Part shown: in pieces, positions 1-8,863 of the stretch
Position numbering within the stretch: position 1 is the first letter of the stretch
How the letters are laid out: each line of letters starts with the position of its first letter
Assembly: GCA_937996755.1 (NCBI GenBank)
Contig: CALKUS010000264.1
Location: 1 to 25,456 of the forward strand
Direction: 5' to 3'
DNA length: 25,456 bases
Source of the DNA: an uncultured Pseudomonadota bacterium
GTDB lineage: Bacteria; Pseudomonadota; Gammaproteobacteria; Xanthomonadales; Ahniellaceae
The notes under the pieces: generated by a model
The model's input: only the letters and a program-made list of their open reading frames with translations
Database searches by the model: none
Told to the model about the DNA's origin: nothing
Translations under genes and position numbers: made by a program

Positions 1-232
1 CCTGCCACGTCATGCCATCGTTGGTGCTCGTGTAGACGAGGTAGCCGGACGGCGCCACGAGGCGCGAAATCTCCGCCGAATTGCGGTGCACCACACCGAG
101 GTTCGCGCCGTCGGGGCCGATCGGCGTCCACGAGCCGTACGGCGTCGCCGCGAGGGCGGGCAGCGCGAGCGCTACGGCGAGCAGCGCTGCAGCACGAAGC
201 AGCAGGTTCGCAGGACTGGTCACGGTGGACAT
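1..232 (-). CDS. Secreted BNR/YCF48-like repeat protein, N-terminal fragment (truncated by window edge)
   Basis: The minus strand reads from an ATG at 232 through 77 codons to the window edge with no stop. The first 28 or so residues are a classical signal peptide: a short polar start, then LLLRAAALLAVALALPALA, with likely cleavage after ALA. The mature part begins TPYGSWTPIGPDGANLG and ends LVYTSTNDGMTW. The S-x-(N/D)-x-G-x-T-W ending is the Asp-box/BNR signature of beta-propeller proteins (sialidase-like, YCF48-like, photosystem-stability-type repeats). I infer an exported beta-propeller protein; the substrate and any enzymatic role lie outside the window. No clear Shine-Dalgarno precedes the ATG. 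A TAGAAT hexamer at 253-258 (minus strand) could be a -10 element but lacks a good -35. Confidence 0.72.
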   Translation of the reverse strand, partial: MSTVTSPANLLLRAAALLAVALALPALAATPYGSWTPIGPDGANLGVVHRNSAEISRLVAPSGYLVYTSTNDGMTWQ

Positions 233-346
233 GGCGAAACGGGAGCGTGCCGATTCTAGGCGAGATTCGCCCACTACCCCACGCGGGAAGCGGCGCGCGG
301 CCCGATCATCCGAAAGACCAGTGCTTGCGGACCTGTCCTGCCCCGC

Positions 347-1315
347 TCAGGAGCGATCGAGCGGAAATGCGATCACGTCGGCGATCGACGTGGTGCCGAG
401 CATCGCCATCAGCAGGCGATCGACGCCGAGCGCGACGCCGGCGCAATCGGGCAGGCCGTGCGCGATGGCGGTGAGCAGCGGCTCGTCGATCGGCGGCAGC
501 ACGGCGTTGCGCTGCGTGCGGATGGCGTGGTCGCGCTGGAAGCGTTCGCGCTGTTCCGTCGCATCGGCGAGCTCGTGGTAGCCGTTGGCCAGTTCGAATG
601 CGCCGAGCCAGGCCTCGAAGCGCTCGGCCACCGGCGGATCGTCATGGCGCACGCGCGCGAGCGCGGCCTGTTCGGCGGGAAAGTCGTAGACCAGGCGAAG
701 CTCGTCGGCTTCGAACTTCGGCTCGATGCGGTGCGTGAGCACCAGGTCGAGCCAGTCGCGGCGCGCGAGGCCGTCGGAACAGATGCCGAACTCCGACACG
801 GCGTCGTGCAGCTCCGCGTTCGTCGCGGTGAACGGGTCCACGCCGGCGTGCTGGCGGAACAGGTCGCGATAGCTCATGCGTTCCACGCGCAAGGTGCGGC
901 CGACCAGCGCGAGCGCGCCCACGACGAGGTCCGCGACTTCGTCCATCAGGCGGCGGTGGTCCCAGCCCACGCGGTACCACTCCAGCATCGTGAACTCGGG
1001 ATTGTGGCGCCGCCCCGCCTCGCCGTAGCGGAACACGCGGCCGAGTTCGTAGCAGTCGCCGACGCCGGCGGCGAGCAGGCGCTTGAGCGGGAACTCCGGC
1101 GACGTGCGCAGCCAGAGCGGCTGCGCGTTCGCGCGCGGCGCGGGCGACGTGGCGATGAAACTGTCGATGTTCGCGTCGGTATTGCCGGCGCGCGAAGCGA
1201 TCGGCGTCTCGACTTCGAGCACGCCGCGTTCGGCGAGGAAGACACGCAGATAGGCGTACAGGCCGGCGCGGAGGGCCAGCGCGTCCGGGGATGCGGTGGG
1301 GCGCCAGTCGGTCAT
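347..1315 (-). CDS. epmA: EF-P--(R)-beta-lysine ligase EpmA
   Basis: 322 residues, close to the 325 of E. coli EpmA (GenX/PoxA/YjeA). The protein is a class II lysyl-tRNA-synthetase-like catalytic core without the N-terminal anticodon-binding domain. Visible motifs: TSPE at 71-74, the class II motif 2 region at 91-114 (GRVFRYGE, then HNPEFTMLEWY), and motif 3 at about 293-306 (GVALGVDRLLMAML). The family adenylates (R)-beta-lysine and attaches it to a conserved lysine of elongation factor P, which relieves ribosome stalling at polyproline stretches. The partner genes efp and epmB (lysine 2,3-aminomutase) are not in this window. The gene lies 76 bp after ligA on the same strand, and a perfect 26-bp-arm palindrome fills most of that gap. 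The absence of an OB-fold domain argues against a true lysyl-tRNA synthetase. Confidence 0.93.
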   Translation of the reverse strand: MTDWRPTASPDALALRAGLYAYLRVFLAERGVLEVETPIASRAGNTDANIDSFIATSPAPRANAQPLWLRTSPEFPLKRLLAAGVGDCYELGRVFRYGEAGRRHNPEFTMLEWYRVGWDHRRLMDEVADLVVGALALVGRTLRVERMSYRDLFRQHAGVDPFTATNAELHDAVSEFGICSDGLARRDWLDLVLTHRIEPKFEADELRLVYDFPAEQAALARVRHDDPPVAERFEAWLGAFELANGYHELADATEQRERFQRDHAIRTQRNAVLPPIDEPLLTAIAHGLPDCAGVALGVDRLLMAMLGTTSIADVIAFPLDRS

Positions 1316-1316
1316 C

Positions 1317-1386
1317 GTGGGAGCGACTTCAGTCGCGATCTTTTCGGATCGCTGCAGCAGAAGATCGCGACTGAAGTCGCTCCCAC
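1317..1386. repeat. Paired REP-like palindrome (26-bp perfect arms) between ligA and epmA
   Basis: The left arm at 1317-1342 starts GTGGGAGCGACTTCAGTCGC and is repeated as an exact reverse complement at 1361-1386, with an 18-bp spacer. Each arm also holds a short internal palindrome (GCGACTTCAGTCGC). The element fills nearly the whole 76-bp gap. The sequence matches the general look of REP elements common in Xanthomonadales. There is no T-tract next to either arm, so it is not a typical intrinsic terminator, though the transcript would fold into a very stable stem. Confidence 0.88.
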
Positions 1387-1391
1387 CGTGC

Positions 1392-3503
1392 TCATCCGCC
1401 GTGATCCTTCAACAACGCGAGGAACGCTTCCTCGTCGAGCACGGTGATGCCGAGCTCGTTCGCCTTGTCGAGCTTGGAGCCCGCCTCGGTGCCCGCGACC
1501 ACGAAGCTGGTCTTCTTCGACACGCTGCCGGCAACCTTGGCGCCCAGCGCTTCGAGGCGGTCCTTCGCTTCGTCGCGTCCCATCGCGGCGAGCGTACCCG
1601 TGATGACGGCGGTCTGGCCGGCGAGCGCGCCGACCGGCTCGCGTTGCGGCTCGCCTTCCTTCCACGTGACGCCGCGCGCGCGCAACGCGTCCACCACTTC
1701 GCGGTTGTGCGGCTCGCGGAAGAACTCGACGATGCGCGACGCCACGATCGGGCCGACGTCGGGCGTGGTCATCAGCTCGGCTTCGTCCGCCTTCTCGATC
1801 GCAGCGAGCGAGCCGAAGTGGCGAGCGAGTACCTTGGCGGTGGACTCGCCGACGTCGCGGATGCCGAGCGCGAACAGCAGGCGCTCGAGCGTGGTGTTGC
1901 GCGACTTCGCGATGGCGTCGACCAGGTTCTCGGCCCAGCGCGTGGCGACCTTGCCCTTTTTCAACGTTTCGGGAACCGTGCCGTCGCGCTCGTGGCGCAG
2001 GCGGCGCATCTCGACGAGGTCGTCGACGGTGACGGCGTAGAGGTCGGCGACGCTGTGCAACGCGGCCGGACTGCCCTCTTCGATCTCGAGGAACGGCAGC
2101 TCGACCATGTCGTCGATGATCTCGAAGCCGAGGCCCTCGATGTCCATCGCGCGGCGCGATGCGAAGTGGCGCACGGCCTCCTTGCGCTGCGCAGGGCAGA
2201 CCAGCCCGCCGGTGCAGCGCCACGCGGCCTGGTCCTCCGCACGCGCGAGTGCGGAGCCGCACTCCGGACACACGGTGGGCATTTGCCACGGCTGCGTGCC
2301 CTGCGGGCGCTTGTCCTCGACCACGCGCACGATCTCGGGGATCACGTCGCCGGCGCGGCGCACGATCACGGTGTCGCCGATGCGCACGTCGAGGCGCGCG
2401 ATCTGGTCTTCGTTGTGGAGCGTGGCGTTCGTCACCGTCACGCCGGCCACCTGCACGGGCCTGAGGCGCGCGACGGGCGTGATCGCGCCCGTGCGGCCCA
2501 CCTGCACGTCGATACCGAGCAGCTCGGTCGATTCTTCGCGCGCAGGGTACTTGTGCGCGATCGCCCAGCGCGGCGCGCGCGACACGAAGCCGAGCTGTTG
2601 CTGCCAGTCGTAGCGGTCCACCTTGTAGACGACGCCGTCGATGTCGTACGGCAGCGAGTCGCGCATGCCGCCGATCTTCCGGAAATACGCGAGCGCGCCG
2701 TCGGCACCCGTCGCGATCCCGGTGAGCGGGCTCACCGGGAAGCCCCACTCGCGCAACTGCGCGAGCGTGTCGGAATGCCGCTCGCTGCGCGGGCCGCCGT
2801 CCACTTCGCCGATGCCGTAGGCGAAGAACGCGAGCGGCCGCTGCGCCGTCACCTTCGGGTCGAGCTGGCGCAGGCTGCCGGCCGCGCCGTTGCGCGGGTT
2901 CGCGAGCGTGCGCTCGCCCTTCTCCAGCGCCTTCGCGTTGAACGCGTTGAACGCGGCCTTCGGCATGTACACCTCACCGCGCACCTCGAGCACGGCCGGC
3001 CAGCCCTCGCCGCGCAGGCGCAGCGGGATCGCCTTGATCGTGCGCAGGTTGGCGGTGACGTCCTCACCCGTCGCGCCGTCGCCGCGCGTCGCGCCGCGCA
3101 CGAACACGCCGTCCTCGTAGCGCAGGTTGATGGCGAGGCCGTCCAGCTTCGGCTCCACCGAGAACGGCACGTCGTCGCTGCCGACGCGCTCGGCGATCTT
3201 CCGCACGAAGTCGTGGATCTCCTCGTCGGAGAACGCGTTCGACAGGCTCAGCATCGGCACCGCGTGCACGACGGGCGCGAAGGCACCGGAAGGCGCCATG
3301 CCCACGCGCTGCGTGGGCGAATCGGGCGTGACGAGGTCGGGGTGCTCGGCTTCGAGCGTTTCGAGCTGGCGCACGAGCCTGTCGTACTCGACGTCCGGGA
3401 TCGCCGGGTCGTCCAGCACGTGGTAGCGGTAGTTGTGCTCGTTGATCTCTTCGCGGAGCGCGTCGATGCGCTGCGCGGCGGTGTCGGAGGATTTTTTGCT
3501 CAT
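1392..3503 (-). CDS. ligA: NAD+-dependent DNA ligase LigA
   Basis: 703 residues, slightly longer than E. coli LigA (671). Domains in order: the Ia/adenylation domain with the NAD-binding HNYRYHVLDDP region near residue 23; the nucleotidyl-transfer motif KLDG at 119-122, whose K119 is the expected AMP-accepting lysine; an OB fold; a four-cysteine zinc finger with C412, C415, C430 and C436; helix-hairpin-helix repeats; and a C-terminal BRCT domain over roughly the last 80 residues (AVITGTLAAMGRDEAK to FLALLKDHGG). It seals nicks during replication (Okazaki fragments) and repair using NAD+. It lies directly downstream of zipA, a linkage also present in E. coli. The start codon ATG at 3503 gives the usual MSKK-type N terminus; the Shine-Dalgarno is weak. 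Confidence 0.97.
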   Translation of the reverse strand: MSKKSSDTAAQRIDALREEINEHNYRYHVLDDPAIPDVEYDRLVRQLETLEAEHPDLVTPDSPTQRVGMAPSGAFAPVVHAVPMLSLSNAFSDEEIHDFVRKIAERVGSDDVPFSVEPKLDGLAINLRYEDGVFVRGATRGDGATGEDVTANLRTIKAIPLRLRGEGWPAVLEVRGEVYMPKAAFNAFNAKALEKGERTLANPRNGAAGSLRQLDPKVTAQRPLAFFAYGIGEVDGGPRSERHSDTLAQLREWGFPVSPLTGIATGADGALAYFRKIGGMRDSLPYDIDGVVYKVDRYDWQQQLGFVSRAPRWAIAHKYPAREESTELLGIDVQVGRTGAITPVARLRPVQVAGVTVTNATLHNEDQIARLDVRIGDTVIVRRAGDVIPEIVRVVEDKRPQGTQPWQMPTVCPECGSALARAEDQAAWRCTGGLVCPAQRKEAVRHFASRRAMDIEGLGFEIIDDMVELPFLEIEEGSPAALHSVADLYAVTVDDLVEMRRLRHERDGTVPETLKKGKVATRWAENLVDAIAKSRNTTLERLLFALGIRDVGESTAKVLARHFGSLAAIEKADEAELMTTPDVGPIVASRIVEFFREPHNREVVDALRARGVTWKEGEPQREPVGALAGQTAVITGTLAAMGRDEAKDRLEALGAKVAGSVSKKTSFVVAGTEAGSKLDKANELGITVLDEEAFLALLKDHGG

Positions 3504-3644
3504 CGCTTCGAGTGAGCTCGAGTCAAGTCATCGACACCTGGTTGCGACAAGCAACCGTCCCTGGTGCGCCATCCGATCGCCATCCATGGCTCACCGACCT
3601 TCGGCGCACGCGGTGCCCCCGGCATCGCGTAAACGCGCCTCCGG

Positions 3645-4451
3645 TCACCAGTTCTTCTTGATCACATTCCGCTCGCGCTGCCGATCCCACGCGCGCAGGT
3701 CGTCGCGCACGTGCTGGATGGTCTGGCGGCCGATCGCATTGTGGTTCGCGTCGAGCACCTGCGCGTCGAGCAGCTCGGCCAGGCGCTGCGCAGCGGGGAA
3801 CATGGTGTCCCACGCGTCGAGCGCGGGGATCGGGCCGGGCAGCGTCATGAACACGGTCAGGCCGGGCGTGCGCAGGTTCGCGACGTCGGTCAGGTCGAAA
3901 TTGCCGGGCTTCACCATGTTCGCGACGCTGAACACGGGATCGCTGCGGCCTTCGACGAGACGGTGGAAGATCGCGTGGTCTCCGTACTCGAGGCCGGCCT
4001 TTTCGGCCGCGACCACGAGCTCCGGGCCGGCGATGGTCTCGCCCGGGCGCGCGGCCACGTACAGCGTGACGATGCGGTCGATCTTCGCGTCGCCGCGCGC
4101 GCCGACGTGCGAGCGCGCGCTCGCGAGCGCGGCGGCATCGGCGACGGCCGCGGACGGCGACGTGGGCGTGACGTAAGCCTCGCGCGACGCTTCATCGCCG
4201 CGTTGTGCGGCGAGGTCGGCGCCGAGACGATCGATCTCGAGCTCGAGGTCCGGGTCCAGGCCGGCGGGGTCCAGCGGCGCGGATACGTTGCCGATGACGG
4301 GCTCGACGCGGTCGCCGTTCGCGGCGCGTTTCGGCGCAGCCGTGCGCGAGCCCTGCTTCGGCTTCTTCGGCTGGCCCCAGAGGTACATCCCGGCGAGCAG
4401 CAGCGCGCCGAGGATGGCGATGATGATCCGGAGTTGGGTCGCGTCCGTCAT
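3645..4451 (-). CDS. zipA: Cell division protein ZipA
   Basis: 268 residues, near the size of other short ZipA proteins (E. coli 328). One N-terminal transmembrane helix (about residues 8-25, IIIAILGALLLAGMYLWG) with a short periplasmic start is followed by a Lys/Arg-rich cytoplasmic stretch, a variable linker (about 35-120), and the FtsZ-binding C-terminal domain (about 122-255) with VTLYVAARPG, ELVVAAEKAGLEYGDHAIFHR and FSVANMVKPG segments. ZipA tethers FtsZ filaments to the inner membrane at the division site. Its place between smc and ligA supports the call. It is 141 bp upstream of ligA, and that gap shows only a small stem-loop at 3540-3556 (GGTTGC/GCAACC) without a U-tract, so co-transcription is plausible. 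Confidence 0.92.
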   Translation of the reverse strand: MTDATQLRIIIAILGALLLAGMYLWGQPKKPKQGSRTAAPKRAANGDRVEPVIGNVSAPLDPAGLDPDLELEIDRLGADLAAQRGDEASREAYVTPTSPSAAVADAAALASARSHVGARGDAKIDRIVTLYVAARPGETIAGPELVVAAEKAGLEYGDHAIFHRLVEGRSDPVFSVANMVKPGNFDLTDVANLRTPGLTVFMTLPGPIPALDAWDTMFPAAQRLAELLDAQVLDANHNAIGRQTIQHVRDDLRAWDRQRERNVIKKNW

Positions 4452-4484
4452 GATCGCGAATGGTACCGCCCGGAGCGGCTGTTT

Positions 4485-4550
4485 GTGGGAGCGGCTTCAG
4501 CCGCGATCTTTCCGGAATCGGGAAAAGATCGCGGCTGAAGTCGCTCCCAC
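4485..4550. repeat. Paired REP-like palindrome between smc and zipA
   Basis: The left arm from 4485 begins GTGGGAGCGGCTTCAGCCGC. The right arm, ending at 4550, is its inverse apart from one position, where G faces T (a wobble pair if the plus strand is transcribed). It is the same family as the pair at 1317-1386, with CGGCTTCAGCCG in place of CGACTTCAGTCG. It occupies most of the 106-bp gap. Confidence 0.87.
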
Positions 4551-4557
4551 GGAAATT

Positions 4558-7500
4558 TTACGCCGCGCCGGCCAGCTTCGCCGCTTCCGCCAGGTCGACC
4601 TGCACGAGGCGCGACACGCCGGGCTCGCGCATGGTCACGCCGCACAGCTGGTTCGATGCTTCCATCGTGACCTTGTTGTGCGTGACGCAGATGAACTGCA
4701 CCTTCTCGCTCATCTCGCGCACCATGGAGCAGAAACGCCCCACGTTCGCCTCGTCGAGCGGCGCGTCCACCTCGTCCAGCAGGCAGAACGGCGCGGGATT
4801 CAGGCGGAAGATCGCGAACACGAGCGACACCGCCGTCAGCGCCTTCTCGCCGCCCGAGAGCAGGGAAATATTGGTGACGCGCTTGCCCGGCGGGCGCGCC
4901 ATGATCGACACGCCGGTGTCGAGCAGGTCTTCGCCGGTCAGCTCGAGGTAGGCATGGCCGCCGCCGAACAGGCGCGGGAACAGCTCGCCCATGCCGGCGT
5001 TGACCTTGTCGAACGTTTCCTTGAAGCGCGTGCGCGTTTCGCGGTCGATCTTCTTGATCGCGCCCTCGAGCGTGTCGAGCGCGGTCGTGAGGTCGGCGAG
5101 CTGCGCGTCCAGGTAGGTCTTGCGCTCGCTCTGCTCGCCGTATTCCTGGATCGCGGCGAGGTTGACCGGCTCGAGGCGGCGGATCTTCGCCTCGAGGTCT
5201 TCCATCTTCGCCTGCCACGTCGGCGCGTCGGCGTCCGGCGCGAGCTCGGCCGTGACGGCCGCCACGTCGAAGCCGGCCTGCATGATGGCTTCGCGCAACT
5301 GTTCCGCGCGCATGCGCGTGCCTTGCTCATCCAGGCGACCTGCGCTCAGCAGCTCGCGCTGCTCGCCCAGAAGGCGCTCCAGGCGATGCCGCTCCTGGTC
5401 GTGGCCGCGCGTCTCGTTGTCGAGGTCGTCGAGCGCCTTGCGCGCCTCCACCAGGTTCTTGTCGACCAGCAGGCGCTGGTCGAGGTAGGCCTTGCGCTCG
5501 GCTTCCAGCTCCACGAGCGGCTGGCCGCCGATGGCGAGCTGCTCGCCGATCTCGGCGCTGCGCGCCTCGAGCGCACGCTGCTGCGCTTCCATGCGCGCTA
5601 TCGCCTGTTCCAGCGAACGGGCGGCAGCGCGCTTCGATTCCACCTGCAGCGCGAGCTGGTGCGCCTGGTCGCGCGCCTCGCGCGATTCCATGCGCGCTTC
5701 CTCGCGCTGCTCGAGCAGCTTGCGGCGCTCGGCATCGAGCTGGCCGCGCTGCTGTTCGAGGTCGCCCATGCGCTCGACGGCCTCGTCGAGGCGCGCGCGC
5801 GCGGTGCGCGTCTGCGCGTCGTGTTCTTCCGCGCGTGCACGCAGCTCGCCGGACTCCTGGTCGATGCGCGCCACGCGCTGCGTGGCCGCGTCGACGCGGC
5901 CCTGGTGGCTCTGCAGCTGGCCCGCCAGCTCGGACGCACGGCGGTGCGCCGTGTAGAGCTCGCGTTGCGCATCGTCGCGCGCCAGCTCGGCGTCGGCGAT
6001 CTGCGACTTCAGCGAGTCGACCTGCTCCAGCAACGAGGTGACCTTGTGCTCGAGCTCGTCGCGCGTGGCGGCGAGCGCCTCGATCTCGCGCTCGCGCGCG
6101 AGCACGCCGCCCTGCGCGCCCGCGCCGCGGATGACGCGCGCCCAGTCGGCACCGAGCCATTCGCCCGTGGGGGTGACGACGGATTCGTGCGCCGACAGGC
6201 GCTTCGCGATGTCCTGCGCCTGCGCGAGCGTTTCGGCGACGCGCACGCGCGACAGCCAGGCGACGACCGCGGCCGGGCCGCGCACCATCGATGCGAGCGT
6301 ACCGGCGGCACCGCCGTCGGACGGACTGTTCGCGACGAGCGCGACGTTCGCGTTCTTCGCATCGGCGAGCTGCGCGGCGAATTCCAGCGGCGCATCGGTG
6401 AGCACGCCGTCCAGCAGGCCGGACAGCACGGTCTCAACCGCGACTTCCCAGCCGTCCGCCACCTTCAGCGATTCGCCGACGCGCTTGCCGCGCTCCAGGC
6501 CGACGCGCTTCAGCCACTCGACGGCCTCGCCCTTTTCCTGGCCGAGCGCCGCGTGCTGCAGCGCCTCGAGCGAAGCGAGGCGGCCCTTCGTGGTTTCCAC
6601 CTGCTGGCGCGCGGCGGCGAGCTGCGACTGCGCCTGCCGCTGCGCGTCCTGCAGCTTCTCGACCGCGGCGCGGCGCTCGTCGAGCATGCCGGTGAAGCTC
6701 TCCACGCGCTCGCGCTGCGAGTCGTGCTCGCTCGTGAGCTGCTCGGCCAGCGCGCTGATCTTCGACACGTCGTGCTGCAGGCGCTCGTTCGCGAGCTGCT
6801 CCAGGCGACGCGCCACGTCCAGCGACTGGCGGTCCATGAGATCCAGGCGCGTGCGCTCCACTTCCGCGGCCTGTGCGGCGTCGCTGCTGGCCTTCGCGTA
6901 CGTGTCCCAGCGCGACTGCCAGTCGACGAGCGACTGCTCCGCCACGCGCAGCGCTTCGGTGCGGCGGTCCGCTTCCTCGTTCAGCGTCTCGATGCGCGGC
7001 TCGGCCTCGGCCAGCGCCTGCGTGAGCGCCTCGGCCTGCATGCGGTCGCCCGCGATGTGCTCGACGATCTCGCGCAGCTGCAGCTCTGCTTCGCGCCCGG
7101 CGCGCTGCAGGCGTTCGGTGAGGTCCTTGTTGTGCTGGATCTGCTGCTCGACTCGCGCGATCTCGCCGCCGACGCGGTAGACCTCGCCCTGCACCGAGTT
7201 GAAGTGGTCGGTGGCCGCGACCTGGCGGTCGCGGTACTGCTCGAGGTGCGCTTCCACCTCGCGCTGCTGCGTCACGAGCTTCTCGATCTCCAGGTCGATC
7301 GCCTTCAGCGCTTCGACCTTCGCCTCGAGCTCGGCGTCCTGCGCCTTCAGCGACAGTGCCTTCAGCTCGGCTTCCACTCGCGCGTGCTCGCCCTTCAGCT
7401 TCTGCCAGCGCTCGGCGGCCTTCGCCTGCCGGTTGAGATGCTCCAGCGTCTTCTCGACTTCCTGGCGCACGTCGTTCAGGCGATCCAGGTTCTCGCGCGT

Positions 7501-8058
7501 CGACTTGATGCGCGACTCGGTCTCCTTGCGGCGCTCCTTGTACTTCGAGATGCCCGCGGCCTCCTCGAGGTGCATGCGCAGGTCCTCGGGCCGCGCCTCG
7601 ACGATCTGGGAAATCATTCCCTGCTCGATGATCGAGTAGCTGCGCGCGCCGAGGCCCGTGCCGAGGAACACGTCGACGATGTCGCGGCGGCGACAGCGCG
7701 CGCCGTTGAGGTAATAGCTCGACTGGCCATCGCGGCTGACGCTGCGCTTCACCGAGATTTCGGAGAACCGCGCGTACTCGCCGGTGATCAGACCATCGGA
7801 GTTGTCGAAGATGAGCTCGACGGTGGCCGTGCCCACCGGCTTGCGCCCGCCGGAACCCGAGAAGATCACGTCCGTGAGGTTGTCGCCGCGCAGGCGGCTC
7901 GCGGCCGACTCGCCCATCACCCAGCGGATGGCGTCGATGATGTTCGACTTGCCGCAACCGTTCGGACCGACGATGCCCGTCATGTTCGTGGGCAGGTGCA
8001 GCGTCGTCGGATCGACGAAGGACTTGAAGCCGGACAGCTTGATCGTGGTCAGACGCAT
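4558..8058 (-). CDS. smc: Chromosome segregation ATPase SMC
   Basis: 1166 residues from the ATG at 8058, which gives the standard MRLTTIKLSGFKSF start. An in-frame GTG 24 bases upstream (8082) falls inside a repeat and is less likely. The Walker A motif GPNGCGKSN is at 31-39. A long heptad-rich coiled coil follows, then a hinge domain at roughly 500-650, a returning coiled coil, the ABC signature LSGGEKAL at about 1067-1074, and Walker B FCLLDEVDAPLDEANV at about 1091-1106. SMC forms the core of the SMC-ScpAB condensin that compacts and segregates the chromosome; scpA and scpB are not in the window. Many gammaproteobacteria use MukB instead, so SMC next to zipA-ligA fits the Xanthomonadales/Pseudomonadales arrangement. 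Divergent from queF. Confidence 0.97.
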   Translation of the reverse strand: MRLTTIKLSGFKSFVDPTTLHLPTNMTGIVGPNGCGKSNIIDAIRWVMGESAASRLRGDNLTDVIFSGSGGRKPVGTATVELIFDNSDGLITGEYARFSEISVKRSVSRDGQSSYYLNGARCRRRDIVDVFLGTGLGARSYSIIEQGMISQIVEARPEDLRMHLEEAAGISKYKERRKETESRIKSTRENLDRLNDVRQEVEKTLEHLNRQAKAAERWQKLKGEHARVEAELKALSLKAQDAELEAKVEALKAIDLEIEKLVTQQREVEAHLEQYRDRQVAATDHFNSVQGEVYRVGGEIARVEQQIQHNKDLTERLQRAGREAELQLREIVEHIAGDRMQAEALTQALAEAEPRIETLNEEADRRTEALRVAEQSLVDWQSRWDTYAKASSDAAQAAEVERTRLDLMDRQSLDVARRLEQLANERLQHDVSKISALAEQLTSEHDSQRERVESFTGMLDERRAAVEKLQDAQRQAQSQLAAARQQVETTKGRLASLEALQHAALGQEKGEAVEWLKRVGLERGKRVGESLKVADGWEVAVETVLSGLLDGVLTDAPLEFAAQLADAKNANVALVANSPSDGGAAGTLASMVRGPAAVVAWLSRVRVAETLAQAQDIAKRLSAHESVVTPTGEWLGADWARVIRGAGAQGGVLAREREIEALAATRDELEHKVTSLLEQVDSLKSQIADAELARDDAQRELYTAHRRASELAGQLQSHQGRVDAATQRVARIDQESGELRARAEEHDAQTRTARARLDEAVERMGDLEQQRGQLDAERRKLLEQREEARMESREARDQAHQLALQVESKRAAARSLEQAIARMEAQQRALEARSAEIGEQLAIGGQPLVELEAERKAYLDQRLLVDKNLVEARKALDDLDNETRGHDQERHRLERLLGEQRELLSAGRLDEQGTRMRAEQLREAIMQAGFDVAAVTAELAPDADAPTWQAKMEDLEAKIRRLEPVNLAAIQEYGEQSERKTYLDAQLADLTTALDTLEGAIKKIDRETRTRFKETFDKVNAGMGELFPRLFGGGHAYLELTGEDLLDTGVSIMARPPGKRVTNISLLSGGEKALTAVSLVFAIFRLNPAPFCLLDEVDAPLDEANVGRFCSMVREMSEKVQFICVTHNKVTMEASNQLCGVTMREPGVSRLVQVDLAEAAKLAGAA

Positions 8059-8070
8059 CGAGACGATTCT

Positions 8071-8096
8071 GTAGGAGCCCACCCTGTGGGCGATTG
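8071..8096 (+). repeat. Single REP-like unit, GTAGGAGCCCACCCTGTGGG variant
   Basis: It begins GTAGGAGCCCACCCTGTGGG and folds as GCCCAC-CCT-GTGGGC. A copy in the opposite orientation occurs at 12801-12822 between lolA and rarA. It lies between the smc start and the queF promoter region. Confidence 0.7.
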
Positions 8097-8191
8097 CGGA
8101 ACCGAGGAGGCAAGGCGGAATTGCCGGCGGCGGAACCTTCCGCTACCTTTCCGCGCCCGAAAGGGGGTGCCCGAAAGAGGAGGTTGCGGTC

Positions 8192-8581
8192 GTGCCGAGC
8201 AAGCCGTCGAAAACGCTGGACACGTTTCCGAACCCGCAGCCGGGCCGGGATTATACCATCCGCATGCGGATGCCCGAATTCAGCTGCCTGTGCCCGAAAA
8301 CCGGCCAGCCGGACTTCGCCACGCTGATCCTGGAGTACGTCCCGGACCGCACCTGCGTCGAGCTCAAGAGCCTGAAGCTGTACGTCTGGAGCTTCCGCGA
8401 TGAGGGCCACTTCCACGAGGACGTGACGAACCGGATCCTGGACGACCTCGTCCGCGCCACGAAACCGCGTTTCATGCGCCTGACCGGCGAATTCGGCGTC
8501 CGCGGCGGGATCTACACGAACGTCGTCGCCGAGCACCGCAAGAAGGGCTGGAAGGCCGCCTCTGCGGTAACCCTCCCTTAG
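8192..8581 (+). CDS. queF: NADPH-dependent 7-cyano-7-deazaguanine (preQ0) reductase QueF, short (type I) form
   Basis: 129 residues from a GTG at 8192. The start is supported by a strong GAGGAGG at 8177-8183, 8 nt upstream. The catalytic region FSCLCPKTGQPDF carries the thioimide-forming cysteine (C34) and the proton-donating aspartate (D41) in the C-x6-D spacing of the family. The substrate-binding ELKSLKLY and the SFRDEGHFHE segment follow. QueF reduces the nitrile of preQ0 to preQ1 on the way to queuosine in tRNA. The length matches the unimodular B. subtilis-type enzyme rather than the approximately 280-residue E. coli form. A weak promoter (TTGCCG at 8121, 17-bp spacer, TACCTT at 8144) is possible. 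No preQ1 riboswitch was recognised in the 133-bp leader region. Confidence 0.94.
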   Translation: MPSKPSKTLDTFPNPQPGRDYTIRMRMPEFSCLCPKTGQPDFATLILEYVPDRTCVELKSLKLYVWSFRDEGHFHEDVTNRILDDLVRATKPRFMRLTGEFGVRGGIYTNVVAEHRKKGWKAASAVTLP

Positions 8582-8620
8582 GGCTTTGGACTGTTCCCCG
8601 CTTCTACACTTCCAGGAGCG

Positions 8621-8645
8621 GTGGGAGCGGCCCATGGCCGCGATG
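8621..8645 (+). repeat. REP-like unit upstream of tRNA-Ser
   Basis: GTGGGAGCGGCCCATGGCCG followed by CGATG, with an internal GCGGCCCATGGCCGC palindrome. It is the inverse-orientation partner of the copy at 8787-8813 on the other side of the tRNA gene. Confidence 0.75.
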
Positions 8646-8675
8646 CGAAAGCGCTTGGGCTAGGATGAATTCGCC

Positions 8676-8765
<90 letters not shown>

Positions 8766-8786
8766 ATCGCCTTCCCCGGGCGATCT

Positions 8787-8813
8787 CGCGATCGCGGCCA
8801 TGGGCCGCTTCCA
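8787..8813 (-). repeat. REP-like unit downstream of tRNA-Ser, inverted relative to 8621-8645
   Basis: On the plus strand it reads CGCGATCGCGGCCATGGGCC then GCTTCCAC. The reverse complement is GTGGAAGCGGCCCATGGCCG then CGATCGCG, nearly identical to the copy before the tRNA and to 20675-20702. Confidence 0.75.
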
Positions 8814-8863
8814 CTTCCTTCGAGACACGCCTTGGCAGCAGCCAGGCAGAGGGCCTTCAGGCC

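Noticed and set aside
1317..1386. REP doublets read as Rho-independent terminators or CRISPR repeats
   Set aside because: There is no T-run after the stems, and repeats are palindromic doublets scattered in many gaps rather than a regularly spaced array with unique spacers. No CRISPR array was found anywhere in the window.
3540..3556. Hairpin between zipA and ligA as an intrinsic terminator
   Set aside because: The stem is only 6 bp (GGTTGC/GCAACC) and no U-tract follows on the transcribed strand.
8059..8082. Upstream GTG start for smc (8 extra residues)
   Set aside because: The GTG lies inside a REP-like unit, and the ATG at 8058 gives the conserved MRLTTIKLSGFKSF start.
8059..8191. preQ1 riboswitch upstream of queF
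   Set aside because: The leader lacks an A-rich tail and the compact pseudoknot pattern expected; it contains a REP-like unit and a strong ribosome-binding site only.
4288..8403. A very long open frame (over 1,300 codons) on the plus strand opposite smc
   Set aside because: Its translation is Arg/His/Leu/Ala-rich with no domain pattern and mirrors the high-GC coding bias of smc on the minus strand, where Walker and signature motifs prove the real gene.
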